The notes: generated from the sequence alone by a model not told the origin. Positions 8,531 through 18,075 are shown, counted from the first letter of the stretch. The stretch is DNA of 64,000 nucleotides from Galbibacter sp048266365 (GCF_048266365.1 NZ_JBLWZP010000014.1:8503-72502), one strand, 5' to 3'. Translations and numbers: made by a program.

Positions 8531-9412
8531 ATGGGAAATAAAAAGACTTCACGTAAAATGCTTACCGAACAGTTGATGGCTAAGATATTCGCAGAAATGC
8601 AAAAAGAAGGATTACAGTCCGAAGATCAGGTTCGATCTTTTATGAATGGAATGGCTGGAAAGTCTATAGACAATATATCCTCTGGAGACCTTTCAAATGA
8701 ACAAAAAGCGCAGGACCTCATTTATGAAGCCTATGACTCAACGGTAAAAAAAGGAAAACAACTAGCAGAAAAAGCGTTAGAATTAGACGCGGACAATGCA
8801 GATATTTACAATTATTTGGCTGAAAAAGAACCCAATTTTGAAAAAGCACTACAGTTATATAAACAGGGAGTAAAGGCAGGAGAGAAAAAATTAGGGAAAC
8901 AAGCATTCAAAGAAGACAAAGGTCATTTCTGGGGTCTTTTAGAAACACGCCCTTATATGCGTGCTAAAGCAGGATTAGCAGAATGCTTGGCACTCTCAGG
9001 ACAACATCAAGAAGCTGCTTCTATATATTGGGAGATGTTGGATTTAAACCCTAACGATAATCAGGGTATCCGATATAAATTATCTTCACTACTTTTAAAA
9101 ATGGATGATTTTAAAGGGTATGAGAAGTTATACAAATTAACTCCTGACGAAAGTGCTGCCCACTGGAATTACAACAGGGTACTGTATTATTTAAAAAATG
9201 CTAATATGGCAGATGCAAAATCTCAGTTAAAGCAAGCAATAAAATCCAACGAACACGTTATTGGGTATTTAACAGGCAAAAAACGATTACCTAAAAATCA
9301 TCCTGAATACATTGGCCTTGGAGATTCTAGCGAGGCAACTGCCTATGTAATGGCAAATAAGGACTTGTGGGAAGAAACTAAGGGAAGTTTAGAGTTTTTA
9401 AAAGCCTATTAA
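8531..9412 (+). CDS. ST7-like tetratricopeptide repeat protein
   Basis: This 293-residue soluble protein has no signal peptide. Residues about 60-230 are helical TPR-type repeats. The stretch HFWGLLETRPYMRAKAGLAE, followed by LNPNDNQGIRYKL and a C-terminal HVIGYLTGKKRLPKNHPEYI, is typical of a conserved bacterial TPR family related to eukaryotic ST7. That family often ends in YVMANKDLWEETKGSLEFLK-like helices, as here. The molecular role is unknown; TPRs mediate protein contacts. The gene stands alone and is followed by a long inverted repeat. Confidence 0.82.
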   Translation: MGNKKTSRKMLTEQLMAKIFAEMQKEGLQSEDQVRSFMNGMAGKSIDNISSGDLSNEQKAQDLIYEAYDSTVKKGKQLAEKALELDADNADIYNYLAEKEPNFEKALQLYKQGVKAGEKKLGKQAFKEDKGHFWGLLETRPYMRAKAGLAECLALSGQHQEAASIYWEMLDLNPNDNQGIRYKLSSLLLKMDDFKGYEKLYKLTPDESAAHWNYNRVLYYLKNANMADAKSQLKQAIKSNEHVIGYLTGKKRLPKNHPEYIGLGDSSEATAYVMANKDLWEETKGSLEFLKAY

Positions 9413-10174
9413 AATTTAAATAAAAACATTCTTACAGAGATGCAAATCACTGTTCCATAATTACAAAAAAAGAAAGCAAAGGAATAGTGAATAACAAAAC
9501 TCCGGGTCTATATTGAATAGTTGGTATTCAACATAGACCCGAAATTCATTAATAGCAGTTTCAATTGATTAACTCAAGCTTACTCTGTTTTAATTGTTAT
9601 CAACTTAGAGTACCCTGCCAATCAATATTCATTTAATGATAGCTTCCTTTGTGGATAGCCTAAAGGATGGAGAAACCGGACAGAATTTGTAAACTACACT
9701 CCCCTATTTCCCTCTAAGTGCACTTTGACTACAAAACTTACATCAAGTAACCGGCTGCGCATTAAACATCCTATAGTCAACTGAAATCAACAAATTGCCT
9801 ACCACCATTACAAAGCATTTATAGGGTATGAAGCGCAATCAATCAGATAATCCAGTTTAGTTAATCCAGTTTAGATATTTCATTTAGTGCTTTCAGTCAA
9901 TAAATTGATGCACAATGGTTTGATATTTAGCTTTATTTTTAAAGTTGAATTAATCTGTAGAATTATTGAAACGTATAAACTCTAAGATTCACATATAATT
10001 CAGCTACTTTGAGCAGAAAAGTATTCAACTTGTTGCACTCTGGAGAAACAGGCACCCCCCATCATTAAAACCACCAGGGTGTCATGGAATAACTCATCTC
10101 GAAAGATGGGACGATATTCCAAAAATAACGACATTGTTTAATTCCTTTGCGTAGCAGGTTATATAATAAAAATT
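9413..10174. other. 760-base intergenic region before the GH43 genes
   Basis: No convincing gene on either strand. It holds a strong inverted repeat at 9503-9541 and a short tandem duplication of AATCCAGTTTAG near 9850-9875. The last 100 bases are AT-rich and probably contain the GH43 promoter; I could not fix its elements. Confidence 0.4.
9503..9541. repeat. 17-bp-arm inverted repeat
   Basis: CGGGTCTATATTGAATA and TATTCAACATAGACCCG pair with one mismatch around a five-base loop. It lies 90 bases after the TPR gene. There is no U-run after it, so it is either an atypical terminator or a structured RNA/protein site. Confidence 0.7.
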
Positions 10175-11347
10175 ATGAAATTAAAATTCATTTTAGCACA
10201 ATGCTTAGTGTGCATCACGATGTTGTCGTGTGCTGATCGCAAGACCACTAAATCTTCCAAGTATGATAGTACAGATCAAGACAAAATATCGTCCGAAAAA
10301 ACATATAGCAATCCCCTTTCTGTGGAATTTGGAGATCCTTTTATTCTAAATGATGACAATGGCAACTACTATATGTATGGTACGGGTGGTGGTGCAAAAG
10401 ATGGTTTTGCCACCTATATGTCGACTGATCTTATAAATTGGGAATTTATGGGACAGGTATACACAGGAAACACAAATGATTCTTGGAGCATAAGTGCTTT
10501 TTGGGCTCCTGAGGTTTACAAATTCGGCAGCAAATATTATATGTTTTTCAGCGCTCAGTGGAAACATAATCCCAACAATGAACTTGAGAATTTTAAAATA
10601 GGTGTTGCAGTAGCAGATAGTCCTACCGGACCCTTTGAGGACCTTAAAGACGAACCTCTTTTTGACCCGGGTTATCCCATTATAGATGCCAATGTATTTC
10701 AGGATGATAGTGGGGAGTTTTATTTATACTATTCCAGGGTATGTTATAAACACCCTGTAGAATCAGAAATCTCAAAATGGGCGAGGGAAAAAGGTTGGTT
10801 TGATGAAATTGAAGAAAGTTGGGTGTATGGCATAAAACTAAAGTCGGATTTTTCAGGGGTAATAGGCGATCCCGTATTATTGCTCCGTCCTCCATTAACA
10901 TTGGAGGATAAAAATGCAGAATGGGAAAGCCGATCGGTGACCTCAAAGGAGGTAAACCGAAGGTGGACTGAAGGATCCTTCACTTTTATACACCAGAACA
11001 CATACTATATGATGTACTCCGCTAATTATTTTGGAGGTGAAAATTATGCAGTAGGCTATGCCACAGCCTCTTCCCCATTGGGACCCTACACCAAAGCAGA
11101 CAACAACCCTGTTTTGGAGAAAAACACCGGTAGTGGCGGCGAAGTAACGGGTACCGGACATAACAGCTTGGTATTTTCCTCTCAAGACAACAAAATATAC
11201 TGCGTGTATCACGGCAGAACCAAGGCTACTGGAGATCAACGTGTAGTTTTCATTGATGAAATGAAAATTCTGGGCAATGGAAAATTAGTAGTCCACGGAC
11301 CTTCAACAACGCCAAAACCAATGCCGCTAGCCAACTCGCCGGAATAG
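10175..11347 (+). CDS. GH43 glycoside hydrolase, lipoprotein
   Basis: This 390-residue protein starts with a lipoprotein signal (lipobox LSCA, Cys19), so it is probably anchored at the cell surface or outer membrane. The five-bladed propeller of family 43 is evident, with the three acidic residues: Asp54 (FGDPFI, general base), about Asp171 (PIIDANVF, pKa modulator) and Glu266 (WTEGSF, general acid). Family enzymes cleave arabinose, xylose or galactose side chains and backbones of plant or algal polysaccharides. A second GH43 gene follows 28 bases later, so they are co-transcribed. The substrate cannot be deduced. No SusC/SusD pair adjoins it. Confidence 0.92.
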   Translation: MKLKFILAQCLVCITMLSCADRKTTKSSKYDSTDQDKISSEKTYSNPLSVEFGDPFILNDDNGNYYMYGTGGGAKDGFATYMSTDLINWEFMGQVYTGNTNDSWSISAFWAPEVYKFGSKYYMFFSAQWKHNPNNELENFKIGVAVADSPTGPFEDLKDEPLFDPGYPIIDANVFQDDSGEFYLYYSRVCYKHPVESEISKWAREKGWFDEIEESWVYGIKLKSDFSGVIGDPVLLLRPPLTLEDKNAEWESRSVTSKEVNRRWTEGSFTFIHQNTYYMMYSANYFGGENYAVGYATASSPLGPYTKADNNPVLEKNTGSGGEVTGTGHNSLVFSSQDNKIYCVYHGRTKATGDQRVVFIDEMKILGNGKLVVHGPSTTPKPMPLANSPE

Positions 11348-11375
11348 TTTTTACAAATTCTAGAACTCATCAAAA

Positions 11376-12323
11376 ATGAAACAATTAAGCTTTCAAGTAC
11401 TACTATTGATTTTTACAATTCAGCTTTTTGGTCAAGAGCTCAGTATGGATCAGATTTACTTGGCCGATCCTACTATCTTTGAGGATCAAGGCACTTATTA
11501 TCTGTATGGAACAAAGGGTGACCCCCGCATTGAGGGTGAAGGCTTTTTGGTATATCGTTCGACCGATCTAAAAAACTGGGAAGGCCCCATTGGTGCAACT
11601 GATGGGTTTGCTTTAAAAAAAGGAGATGCTTTTGGAACTAAAGGATTCTGGGCACCACAGGTTTTTAAATACCATTCAAAATACTATATGGCTTATACGG
11701 CTAATGAGCATATTGCCATTGCAACCAGTGATAACCCCTTAGGCCCTTTCACCAATAACGGAAATGTATTAGAGTCGGATGTTAAACAAATAGATCCCTA
11801 TGTGCTGTTTGATGGTGATAAGATTTATTTGTATCATGTCAGACTTCAAGACGGCAATCGAATTTTCGTGGCAGAGCTGTCTGATAACTTACGGGCTATT
11901 AAAACAGAAACACTTACCGAATGCATTAATGCCGAAACCGGCTGGGAAGACACTCAAAAAGTAGCATGGCCAGTAGCAGAGGGTCCTACGGTATTTAAAA
12001 AGAATGGAAAGTATGTTATGCTCTATTCTGCTAATGATTTTAGAAATCCGGATTACGCAGTGGGCTATGCCATCAGTGAGTCGCCCAAAGGCCCATGGAA
12101 GAAGATAAAAGACAGTCCTTTTATTTCAAGAACTGTTACTGGTGAAAACGGAAGTGGTCATGGAGATCTACTCTATAATCATAACGGTAAGGCATACTAT
12201 GTATTTCATACTCATTTTTCAAATACAAAGGTCGCACCACGAAAAACCGCCATTATTTCTATACAAATTAAGAATTATAAAATACAAGCTGTTAAAAACA
12301 GTTTTCAGTGGCTTAAGTTGTGA
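11376..12323 (+). CDS. GH43 glycoside hydrolase, secreted
   Basis: This 315-residue protein has a signal peptide (about 1-19, ending LFGQ) and no lipobox. Catalytic acids are Asp31 (LADPTIF), Asp140 (QIDPYVLF) and Glu202 (VAEGPTVF). The fold-typical GTYYLYGT and KGFWAPQVFKY motifs are present. It is shorter than its neighbour and only distantly similar, so the two probably act on different linkages of one glycan. The spacing of 28 bases points to a two-gene operon. Confidence 0.92.
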   Translation: MKQLSFQVLLLIFTIQLFGQELSMDQIYLADPTIFEDQGTYYLYGTKGDPRIEGEGFLVYRSTDLKNWEGPIGATDGFALKKGDAFGTKGFWAPQVFKYHSKYYMAYTANEHIAIATSDNPLGPFTNNGNVLESDVKQIDPYVLFDGDKIYLYHVRLQDGNRIFVAELSDNLRAIKTETLTECINAETGWEDTQKVAWPVAEGPTVFKKNGKYVMLYSANDFRNPDYAVGYAISESPKGPWKKIKDSPFISRTVTGENGSGHGDLLYNHNGKAYYVFHTHFSNTKVAPRKTAIISIQIKNYKIQAVKNSFQWLKL

Positions 12324-12457
12324 ATTCAATAGTGTGGCTCTCTATAGTATTGGAATTTTACATATAAATTGAGAATGCGAGGCTCATCTCTCCCGTATTT
12401 TGGAAATCTGCTGATGCATTAAGAAATTTATAACATCTTATTGGTATTCATTTTTAC

Positions 12458-12465
12458 TACCTTTG
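12458..12465 (+). promoter_or_regulatory. -7 promoter element next to a start codon
   Basis: TACCTTTG is an exact TAnnTTTG match and ends only five bases before the ATG at 12471. If used, transcription would start at or next to the start codon, giving a nearly leaderless message. A TTGG lies 13 bases upstream, closer than the usual 19-21. Confidence 0.45.
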
Positions 12466-12470
12466 CATAG

Positions 12471-12848
12471 ATGAAAAAAAGACTATACATAAGACCGATT
12501 GTCACTATGCTTTCCATTGCAGGACTGGCGTTGTTGCTTTTAGTTTCCCCATGTAAGGTCCGAAATTTTATGCAGTCCAAATTGGGTGTATCTCAGACCC
12601 AAGCATTGAATAAAAGTCAATCGACAATTTCGCAGTTCGGTTGCTTTTCAGTTGAAATTTCCCAATCTGATGAAACAGTCATTAAACCATCTATCACAGT
12701 AACAAAGCTGCTATTTAATGCGGTTTGTCCTGATGATTTCACAGGTCATTTCTACCAATATCCCGTAATTTCACCTCCATCGAAATACCTTTTAATTTCT
12801 GATGTTCCTTTATACATTTTATACCGGAATCTAAAGATTTATTCGTAA
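12471..12848 (+). CDS. Small exported protein of unknown function, paralogue of the one at 24.5 kb
   Basis: This 125-residue protein has a hydrophobic signal or anchor segment (about 10-27) ending SPCKVRN and a polar middle with two more cysteines. Its hydrophobic C-terminus reads VPLYILYRNLKIYS. Length, layout and both ends resemble the minus-strand protein at 24482-24904 (SSCAIKSSIKE at the front, IPIFLEYQKLIIHYS at the end). I do not know the family function. It lies at the outer edge of the redox and efflux region, upstream of the DsrE-like gene, and may be a small accessory or anchoring factor for it. Confidence 0.6.
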   Translation: MKKRLYIRPIVTMLSIAGLALLLLVSPCKVRNFMQSKLGVSQTQALNKSQSTISQFGCFSVEISQSDETVIKPSITVTKLLFNAVCPDDFTGHFYQYPVISPPSKYLLISDVPLYILYRNLKIYS

Positions 12849-13108
12849 TTGATTTTCTGATAGAATAATTAGAGTCAGTTGCAGCATTGCTCCAAAGTAT
12901 TATATGTTAGTCCATGGTGGTTTTAACCGTAAAGATCCATCTAGAGACTAGTGTCTATCTTTCGGTTTAGCCAAATGATCATCCAATAGATCGACTGCCG
13001 TAATTCTATTTTATCAGTAATTCCTAGCATCATTAGATTCAAGTGGCGAAAGCCTGTATTTACGGGCACCGCTCTTGTCAATATAAATTCCAATTTTAAA
13101 TTAAAAAA

Positions 13109-13522
13109 ATGAAACATTTTATTCTATTTATATCTACGCTCCTATTATCTTTCGGAGTTGTCCAAGCACAGGATTTTGATCCACAAAAGAACAATTATCT
13201 TTTGCTTACCAAAAACATCAACCAACTCAAGCCTGTACTATTAACCGCAGAAGAATTGGCTAAGGAAGATGGTAATTCCTATGGTGAATTTTATGTGGTA
13301 ATATGCGGCAAAACGGTAAAAGATATTCCTGATAATAATAGCTTTAAAAAACTTCTCAAAAAAGCCAAAGAGCAGCATGTGAAAGTTTTTGTTTGTGGCA
13401 TTTCGTTGGATAAATTCCAAGTAGACCCTAGTGAGCTTCCTGACCAATTAATTAGGACTGAGAATGGAATTCTTTTTGGATTTCAATTCAGCAAAAAAGG
13501 ATTCATTTCATTAACCATTTAA
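13109..13522 (+). CDS. Periplasmic DsrE-like protein
   Basis: This 137-residue protein has a signal peptide (about 1-20, ending VVQA). The mature part has the DsrE/YchN-type fold: an early hydrophobic strand (EFYVVICGK), a helix and a second strand VKVFVCGISLDKF, whose Cys is the position used for sulfur binding in this superfamily. DsrE-like proteins bind or transfer sulfane sulfur or act as small redox partners. It precedes the DoxD-DoxA gene by nine bases, so the two form an operon probably concerned with periplasmic sulfur compounds. Confidence 0.75.
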   Translation: MKHFILFISTLLLSFGVVQAQDFDPQKNNYLLLTKNINQLKPVLLTAEELAKEDGNSYGEFYVVICGKTVKDIPDNNSFKKLLKKAKEQHVKVFVCGISLDKFQVDPSELPDQLIRTENGILFGFQFSKKGFISLTI

Positions 13523-13531
13523 TATTCATTT

Positions 13532-14548
13532 ATGCAACATATAAGTGTAAAAAATGACGCTGGCCTTTTGGCTCTGGCAACAAGGCTTGTTATAGGCTGG
13601 ACATATTTTTCAGCCTTTTGGAGAAGAACTATATTAGCGGACAAACTGGATCCTGAATTAGCAGGTTATATCGGAGAAAAATTTAACCACTTTTTACCCA
13701 ATGCCTTGGGTATAAAACCTATCATTCTATACTTGGTAGAAAATCCTGATATTCTCTGGATCAGCATGGTACTCTTTACAATCATTGAAGGGATAGTAGG
13801 TCTACTGATCATCTTTGGATTGTTTACCCGACTTATGAGCATTGGTGTATTTGGTCTGGCCATGGGAATCTTACTTGGTTCCGGTTGGATTGGGACTACC
13901 TGTTTAGACGAATGGCAAATCGGAGTATTGGGTATCGCAACTGGCTTTGTATTATTCCTTACCGGTAGTGGGCGATATTCTTTAGATCGTTATATGATGA
14001 AAAACAACTATGCCATCACCAAAAAGAAATCTTTTGCGTGGCTTGGCTCGGGTGTACTTCCCATTAAAGAAAATATTTTCCCAAAAGTCGTTTTAATCGG
14101 TTCGCTATGCATACTAGGGATGACCCTGATGACCAATCAGGTGTTTCATGGCGGCCTGTGGGGTACACTCCACAATAAGTCAGTAAAACCTAAACTGGAG
14201 ATTACCGAAGGTGTAATCGCTAACAACACCCTTTCCTTTGATGTCTTCAGAACAGAAGGTGCTGATGTATATGGCTCTTGGGTTATTGGTATAGAACTTT
14301 ATGACCAGCAAAACAATGCCATTCTAACGTACTCACAAGAAGACCTGGCCTTTTTACCCAAAGAAAGTATTTCCAATTATTATATCGCCAAAATTAAATC
14401 TGCTAAACACAGTTTGATTGTTCCTTTGGGAGCAAAGGCTAAAATAAACCTACAACATGATAACTTGAAAAACTTGAAAAAAGGGACTTACACTATAAAG
14501 ATCACTGACATCAGTGGTGTTTATTGGGAACATCATATTGAAATATAA
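13532..14548 (+). CDS. DoxD-DoxA fusion, thiosulfate:quinone oxidoreductase-like
   Basis: This 338-residue protein has an N-terminal four-helix DoxX/DoxD membrane domain (about 1-160) with RLVIGWTYFSAFWRRTI near the start and helices such as FTIIEGIVGLLIIFGLFTRL. After another membrane helix (about 185-205), a soluble DoxA-like domain (about 225-338) ends VYWEHHIEI. In Acidianus DoxD and DoxA are separate subunits of an enzyme that oxidises thiosulfate and reduces quinone; Bacteroidetes often carry the fusion. The soluble part should face the periplasm. It follows the DsrE-like gene closely. A quinone-linked sulfur oxidation role is inference by homology. Confidence 0.85.
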   Translation: MQHISVKNDAGLLALATRLVIGWTYFSAFWRRTILADKLDPELAGYIGEKFNHFLPNALGIKPIILYLVENPDILWISMVLFTIIEGIVGLLIIFGLFTRLMSIGVFGLAMGILLGSGWIGTTCLDEWQIGVLGIATGFVLFLTGSGRYSLDRYMMKNNYAITKKKSFAWLGSGVLPIKENIFPKVVLIGSLCILGMTLMTNQVFHGGLWGTLHNKSVKPKLEITEGVIANNTLSFDVFRTEGADVYGSWVIGIELYDQQNNAILTYSQEDLAFLPKESISNYYIAKIKSAKHSLIVPLGAKAKINLQHDNLKNLKKGTYTIKITDISGVYWEHHIEI

Positions 14549-14603
14549 CGTCCTCTGCTGTTAATTTTATCAAATAAACAGTTGACAGCTTTTGTAGTAA
14601 CTT

Positions 14604-14630
14604 AGTAGTTGCCATATATCGGCAACTACT
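14604..14630. repeat. Perfect 10-bp inverted repeat between convergent genes
   Basis: AGTAGTTGCC and GGCAACTACT are perfectly complementary with a seven-base loop. The site lies between the ends of the DoxD-DoxA gene and the TlpA-like gene on the other strand, so it may act as a bidirectional terminator, although no U-run follows. Confidence 0.6.
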
Positions 14631-14723
14631 TGTACTACCCTTAAAGAAAGGATCCTTTATGCTGCACCGCTAAATTGGTGTTTGAGAAGGTTTAATCCGA
14701 TACAAGTAAATCTTAAGAATGAA

Positions 14724-15371
14724 CTATTTACTTATCAGGTTCTCAATTTGCTCGATAAATTTAGGTGCTGCATAATTTGCAAAGCCTGTATGGTGGTACC
14801 TAATTCTTCCATCCTTATCAAGCACAACGGTCGTAGGCAGTGCCCCAGAATACACCTGTGTCGGGATATTGCCTCTGGAGGTATACATGGGTACAGAAAA
14901 CCCCTCCTCCACAAGATAAGCTTTCCCGGTGGCTAAGTCACTATCCTCATTAAGGGTCAAAAAGAAAACATCCGGGTTATCTTTGAATTTTGTGTAAAGT
15001 GTTTCAATGGAGGGAAATTCAGCGCGGCAAGGAGGACACCATGAAGCCCAAAAGTTAATAAAGACAACCTTTCCCCTTAAGGATGATGTATGTTTCAAAT
15101 TTCCTTTTTCGTCAACAAATTCAAAATCTATTTGAGCCTTACTCCCCTTATCCACTTCGTTTACATCCATGCTCGCATTAAATAATCCCGTTACCATTAG
15201 TTGTTGAAGTACGTAGGATTTTGCATCAGGAATTATCAGTACAAGGATTAGAAGCAGCATAATGATATTGAATCCGTTTTTTTTCAAAAACCCGATAAAT
15301 CCGTTTACCTGAGTTTTCTTTTCAACTACCTCTTGATCGTTCAACATAATTTTTCTTTTTTTTAAACTCAT
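14724..15371 (-). CDS. Membrane-anchored TlpA-like thioredoxin
   Basis: This 215-residue protein has one membrane segment (about 34-48, NIIMLLLILVLIIPD) and a periplasmic thioredoxin domain with the active site WCPPC (Cys112, Cys115) inside FINFWASWCPPCRAEFPSI. The cis-Pro region is GALPTTVVLDKDG. It should pass electrons to periplasmic disulfides. Its ATG overlaps the stop of the upstream TlpA gene by one base, showing translational coupling. An internal ATG at codon 9 is a possible alternative start. Confidence 0.9.
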   Translation of the reverse strand: MSLKKRKIMLNDQEVVEKKTQVNGFIGFLKKNGFNIIMLLLILVLIIPDAKSYVLQQLMVTGLFNASMDVNEVDKGSKAQIDFEFVDEKGNLKHTSSLRGKVVFINFWASWCPPCRAEFPSIETLYTKFKDNPDVFFLTLNEDSDLATGKAYLVEEGFSVPMYTSRGNIPTQVYSGALPTTVVLDKDGRIRYHHTGFANYAAPKFIEQIENLISK

Positions 15372-15940
15372 TATTTTGCGACCAGTTCATTCAAACCTTT
15401 GATGATTTGTGGGTGTGTATAATCACGACCGCCCTCCAAGCGGGCTACCATTTCTCCATTTTTATCAAGTATAACAGTTGTTGGTATGGCACCCCCTAGA
15501 AAGGAAGATGGTATAATACTAGCTGGAACAAACACGGGTAAATCATAGTCGTTTTCTTCCATGAAGGCCGTGGATTTCTCTATTTTATTATCCACATCAA
15601 CCAACAAAAATTCTATATTGTCACTGTCTTTGAAAGAGTGTTTCAGTTCGTTAATTGAGGGCATTTCATGTATACAAGGTGGGCACCACGTAGCCCAAAA
15701 ATTAATAAAAACTACTTTACCTTTCAACGAGCTTAAAGTAACGATGTTTCCGCCTTTGTCTTTAAATGAAAGGTCTGAATCTTCAGGCGCTGGAATTTCA
15801 ACTTTCGTCGCCTCTTGGGCACGGGTATCTTGTTTGCTCTTTTTACCTTCGATATTCCCGCAGGAAGCCAACAAAATGGCTATAAAAATGAAAAATCCGA
15901 GACTGACTGCCACATTTCTGGCTTGCATTTTCATATACAT
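15371..15940 (-). CDS. TlpA-like thioredoxin lipoprotein
   Basis: This 189-residue protein has a lipobox (LLASC, Cys27) and a thioredoxin-like domain with WCPPC at Cys86/Cys89 (FWATWCPPCIHEMPSI) and cis-Pro region GAIPTTVILDKNG. It is close in sequence to the third TlpA gene at 18.1 kb. It lies 16 bases after the DsbD-like gene, which is its likely electron donor. Confidence 0.92.
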   Translation of the reverse strand: MYMKMQARNVAVSLGFFIFIAILLASCGNIEGKKSKQDTRAQEATKVEIPAPEDSDLSFKDKGGNIVTLSSLKGKVVFINFWATWCPPCIHEMPSINELKHSFKDSDNIEFLLVDVDNKIEKSTAFMEENDYDLPVFVPASIIPSSFLGGAIPTTVILDKNGEMVARLEGGRDYTHPQIIKGLNELVAK

Positions 15941-15956
15941 TAATTTTTAGTGATTC

Positions 15957-17624
15957 TTAATTCTGTTTATTTTTATTGTGGTATCGGTCAATGGCTGACT
16001 GAAGAAAGTTGTAATAACTTTCAGGGTTATAGTCTGCTCCTTTGGGTTTTAGCAATAGCTCTTCGCTGTATGGGTCTAACATCACATAGTATGGCTGCGA
16101 ATTGGAATTGTATTTACTGGCTTGAAAATCACTCCATTTATTGCCTATTGTACGTATACTTTTTCCGCTGTAAGATGATGTGAATTGTTCTGCTTGCGGT
16201 AGTTCTGTTTTGTCGTCCACATAAAGCTGAATGATAACAAGCTCTTCACTTAACAACCTATACACCTGTTTATCTGACCATACAGATGCTTCCATTTTAC
16301 GACAATTAACACAAGCGTGACCTGTAAAATCTAGCATTACAGGTTGATCCGCTTTTCTTGCATATTCCATCCCTTCTTCATAATCAAAAAAAGTATTCAA
16401 GTTTAATGGAGCATGGAATATATCGGCATATTTTTGAGCTTTACCTTCTGTAGTATGACCTGCCTGCGTTGTCCCAAATGAGGAGGTATACAAGTCAAAA
16501 TCTTGAGTTGTCTGTGGAGGTAAAAATGCTGAAATAGATTTCAACGGAGCTCCCCATAAGCCGGGAACCATATAAAGCGTAAAGGAAAACACCAGCATTG
16601 AAAATACCATTCTTGGTAGGCTCATTTTGTCTATTGGGACATCATTGGAAAAACGAATTTTCCCTAATAAATAAAGTCCTAAAAATCCAAAAATAACTAT
16701 CCAAAGGACTAAAAACACTTCTCTATCAAACCAATTCCAGTGGTAAGCGAGATCTACGTTACTCAAAAATTTCAGCGCTAAAGCCAATTCTAAGAATCCG
16801 AGTGTAACCTTTACACTGTTCAGCCAGCCTCCTGAGGAGGGCAGGCTTTTCAAAAGACTAGGAAACATAGCAAAGATGGTGAATGGTATAGCCAAAGCTA
16901 ATGCAAAGCCCAGCATCCCGATAGCAGGACCTAAAAGTTCACCCATTGTAGCTGCCTGCACCAATAATGTTCCAATAATTGGACCCGTACACGAAAATGA
17001 TACAACGGCTAATGTTGCTGCCATAAAGAAAAGCCCTAATAGACCTCCGCGATCTGAATTTCGATCTAATTTGTTGGCAAGCGAGGATGGCAACTGAAGT
17101 TCAAATGCTCCCAAAAATGAAAAAGCAAAAATCACCAAAAGAACGAAAAATAAAAAATTAAAGATTCCGTTGGTGGAAAGGCTATTCAATGCATCTGCTC
17201 CGAAAACAACAGTAATCAGAATACCTAATAAAACATAAATGACAATGATGGACAAACCGTACAACATTGCATGTGCCGTTGCTTTACCCTTTGCTTTTCC
17301 ACTCTTTGTAAAGTAACTCACCGTTAGTGGCAACATTGGGAAAATACAAGGCATAATCAGAGCCGCAAAACCTCCGATAAAACCCGCAATGAATATCGTC
17401 CATAAAGAACTTTTATTGTTTTGTGCTTCATGATCTGTGACTGCGTTAGTCACTTTTTTGGTCGTCTGCCCTTCACCAAGTATCACGTTATCTACAGGTT
17501 GTTGTTTTATCTCTGTAAATTCTACATCATCGAATGAAATGAGGCTATCTTGGGCACTTGCTGGAAAATACGTCAATGCGCTCAGCAATAGCATCACAAC
17601 TAATTTCATTTTAAATTTCATCAT
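15957..17624 (-). CDS. dsbD: DsbD-like thiol:disulfide transporter (beta and gamma domains)
   Basis: This 555-residue protein has a signal peptide (about 1-24) and a CcdA-type eight-helix membrane domain. Its redox cysteines are Cys93 (LIMPCIFPMLP) and Cys212 (SFSCTGPIIG). It ends with a thioredoxin-like gamma domain with Cys438-x-x-Cys441 (HACVNCRKME). It moves electrons from cytoplasmic thioredoxin to periplasmic thioredoxin-like proteins. The N-terminal alpha domain of standard DsbD is missing and is encoded by the gene four bases upstream, so the protein is split in two here. Three TlpA genes nearby are the likely acceptors. Confidence 0.93.
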   Translation of the reverse strand: MMKFKMKLVVMLLLSALTYFPASAQDSLISFDDVEFTEIKQQPVDNVILGEGQTTKKVTNAVTDHEAQNNKSSLWTIFIAGFIGGFAALIMPCIFPMLPLTVSYFTKSGKAKGKATAHAMLYGLSIIVIYVLLGILITVVFGADALNSLSTNGIFNFLFFVLLVIFAFSFLGAFELQLPSSLANKLDRNSDRGGLLGLFFMAATLAVVSFSCTGPIIGTLLVQAATMGELLGPAIGMLGFALALAIPFTIFAMFPSLLKSLPSSGGWLNSVKVTLGFLELALALKFLSNVDLAYHWNWFDREVFLVLWIVIFGFLGLYLLGKIRFSNDVPIDKMSLPRMVFSMLVFSFTLYMVPGLWGAPLKSISAFLPPQTTQDFDLYTSSFGTTQAGHTTEGKAQKYADIFHAPLNLNTFFDYEEGMEYARKADQPVMLDFTGHACVNCRKMEASVWSDKQVYRLLSEELVIIQLYVDDKTELPQAEQFTSSYSGKSIRTIGNKWSDFQASKYNSNSQPYYVMLDPYSEELLLKPKGADYNPESYYNFLQSAIDRYHNKNKQN

Positions 17625-17628
17625 TAGT

Positions 17629-18075
17629 TCATTTTATTGGGATATTAAAAGCTACTTCTTCTGGTGGCAGACATTGTGTGTCATCACATGCCATGTAACT
17701 CAGTGTTCCTTTAACAGCAGTTGAATTTTCCAATAATTTTACCTTTTGTTGGAAAACCACCGTTTCTGAATAGTAACCGATCTCCATATCAAATGTGGGG
17801 TCATGTTTGACCACCGGATGTGGTGCATTGGTATTTCCGTTTAATTGATATGATTCCGATAAATTGAACGAAAAGGTCGTGGGCACCGGACCGTTTTCAG
17901 GAACTTTTTGTGCATAGATATTCCAACCGTGGTCAATAGTAGCCTTTAAAAATAACACAGCTTCCTTGTCGTTGATTTTCTTTGAAGCATAAGACCATTT
18001 TACTGGATTTAATATTTGTCCGTATGACGCAGCACTTATACAAAGAAGCACTACCAATATTAGATTTTTTTTCAT
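17629..18075 (-). CDS. DsbD N-terminal (alpha) domain as a separate protein
   Basis: This 148-residue exported protein (signal about 1-20, ASYG) starts its mature part ILNPVKWSYASKKI, as DsbD alpha domains do. It carries the cysteine pair in YMACDDTQCLPPEEVAF. It should receive electrons from the gamma domain of the DsbD-like protein and hand them to target thiols. It lies four bases before that gene. It is soluble rather than fused, so it may dock to the membrane partner. Confidence 0.88.
   Translation of the reverse strand: MKKNLILVVLLCISAASYGQILNPVKWSYASKKINDKEAVLFLKATIDHGWNIYAQKVPENGPVPTTFSFNLSESYQLNGNTNAPHPVVKHDPTFDMEIGYYSETVVFQQKVKLLENSTAVKGTLSYMACDDTQCLPPEEVAFNIPIK

Noticed and set aside
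10175..12323. GH43 pair as part of a polysaccharide utilisation locus with the SusC/SusD genes
   Set aside because: The SusCD pair is 46 kb away on the other strand and no SusCD adjoins the GH43 genes.
12142..12372. Open frame overlapping the 3' end of the second GH43 gene
   Set aside because: Shadow of the GH43 gene in another frame; rich in Ile from AT content.
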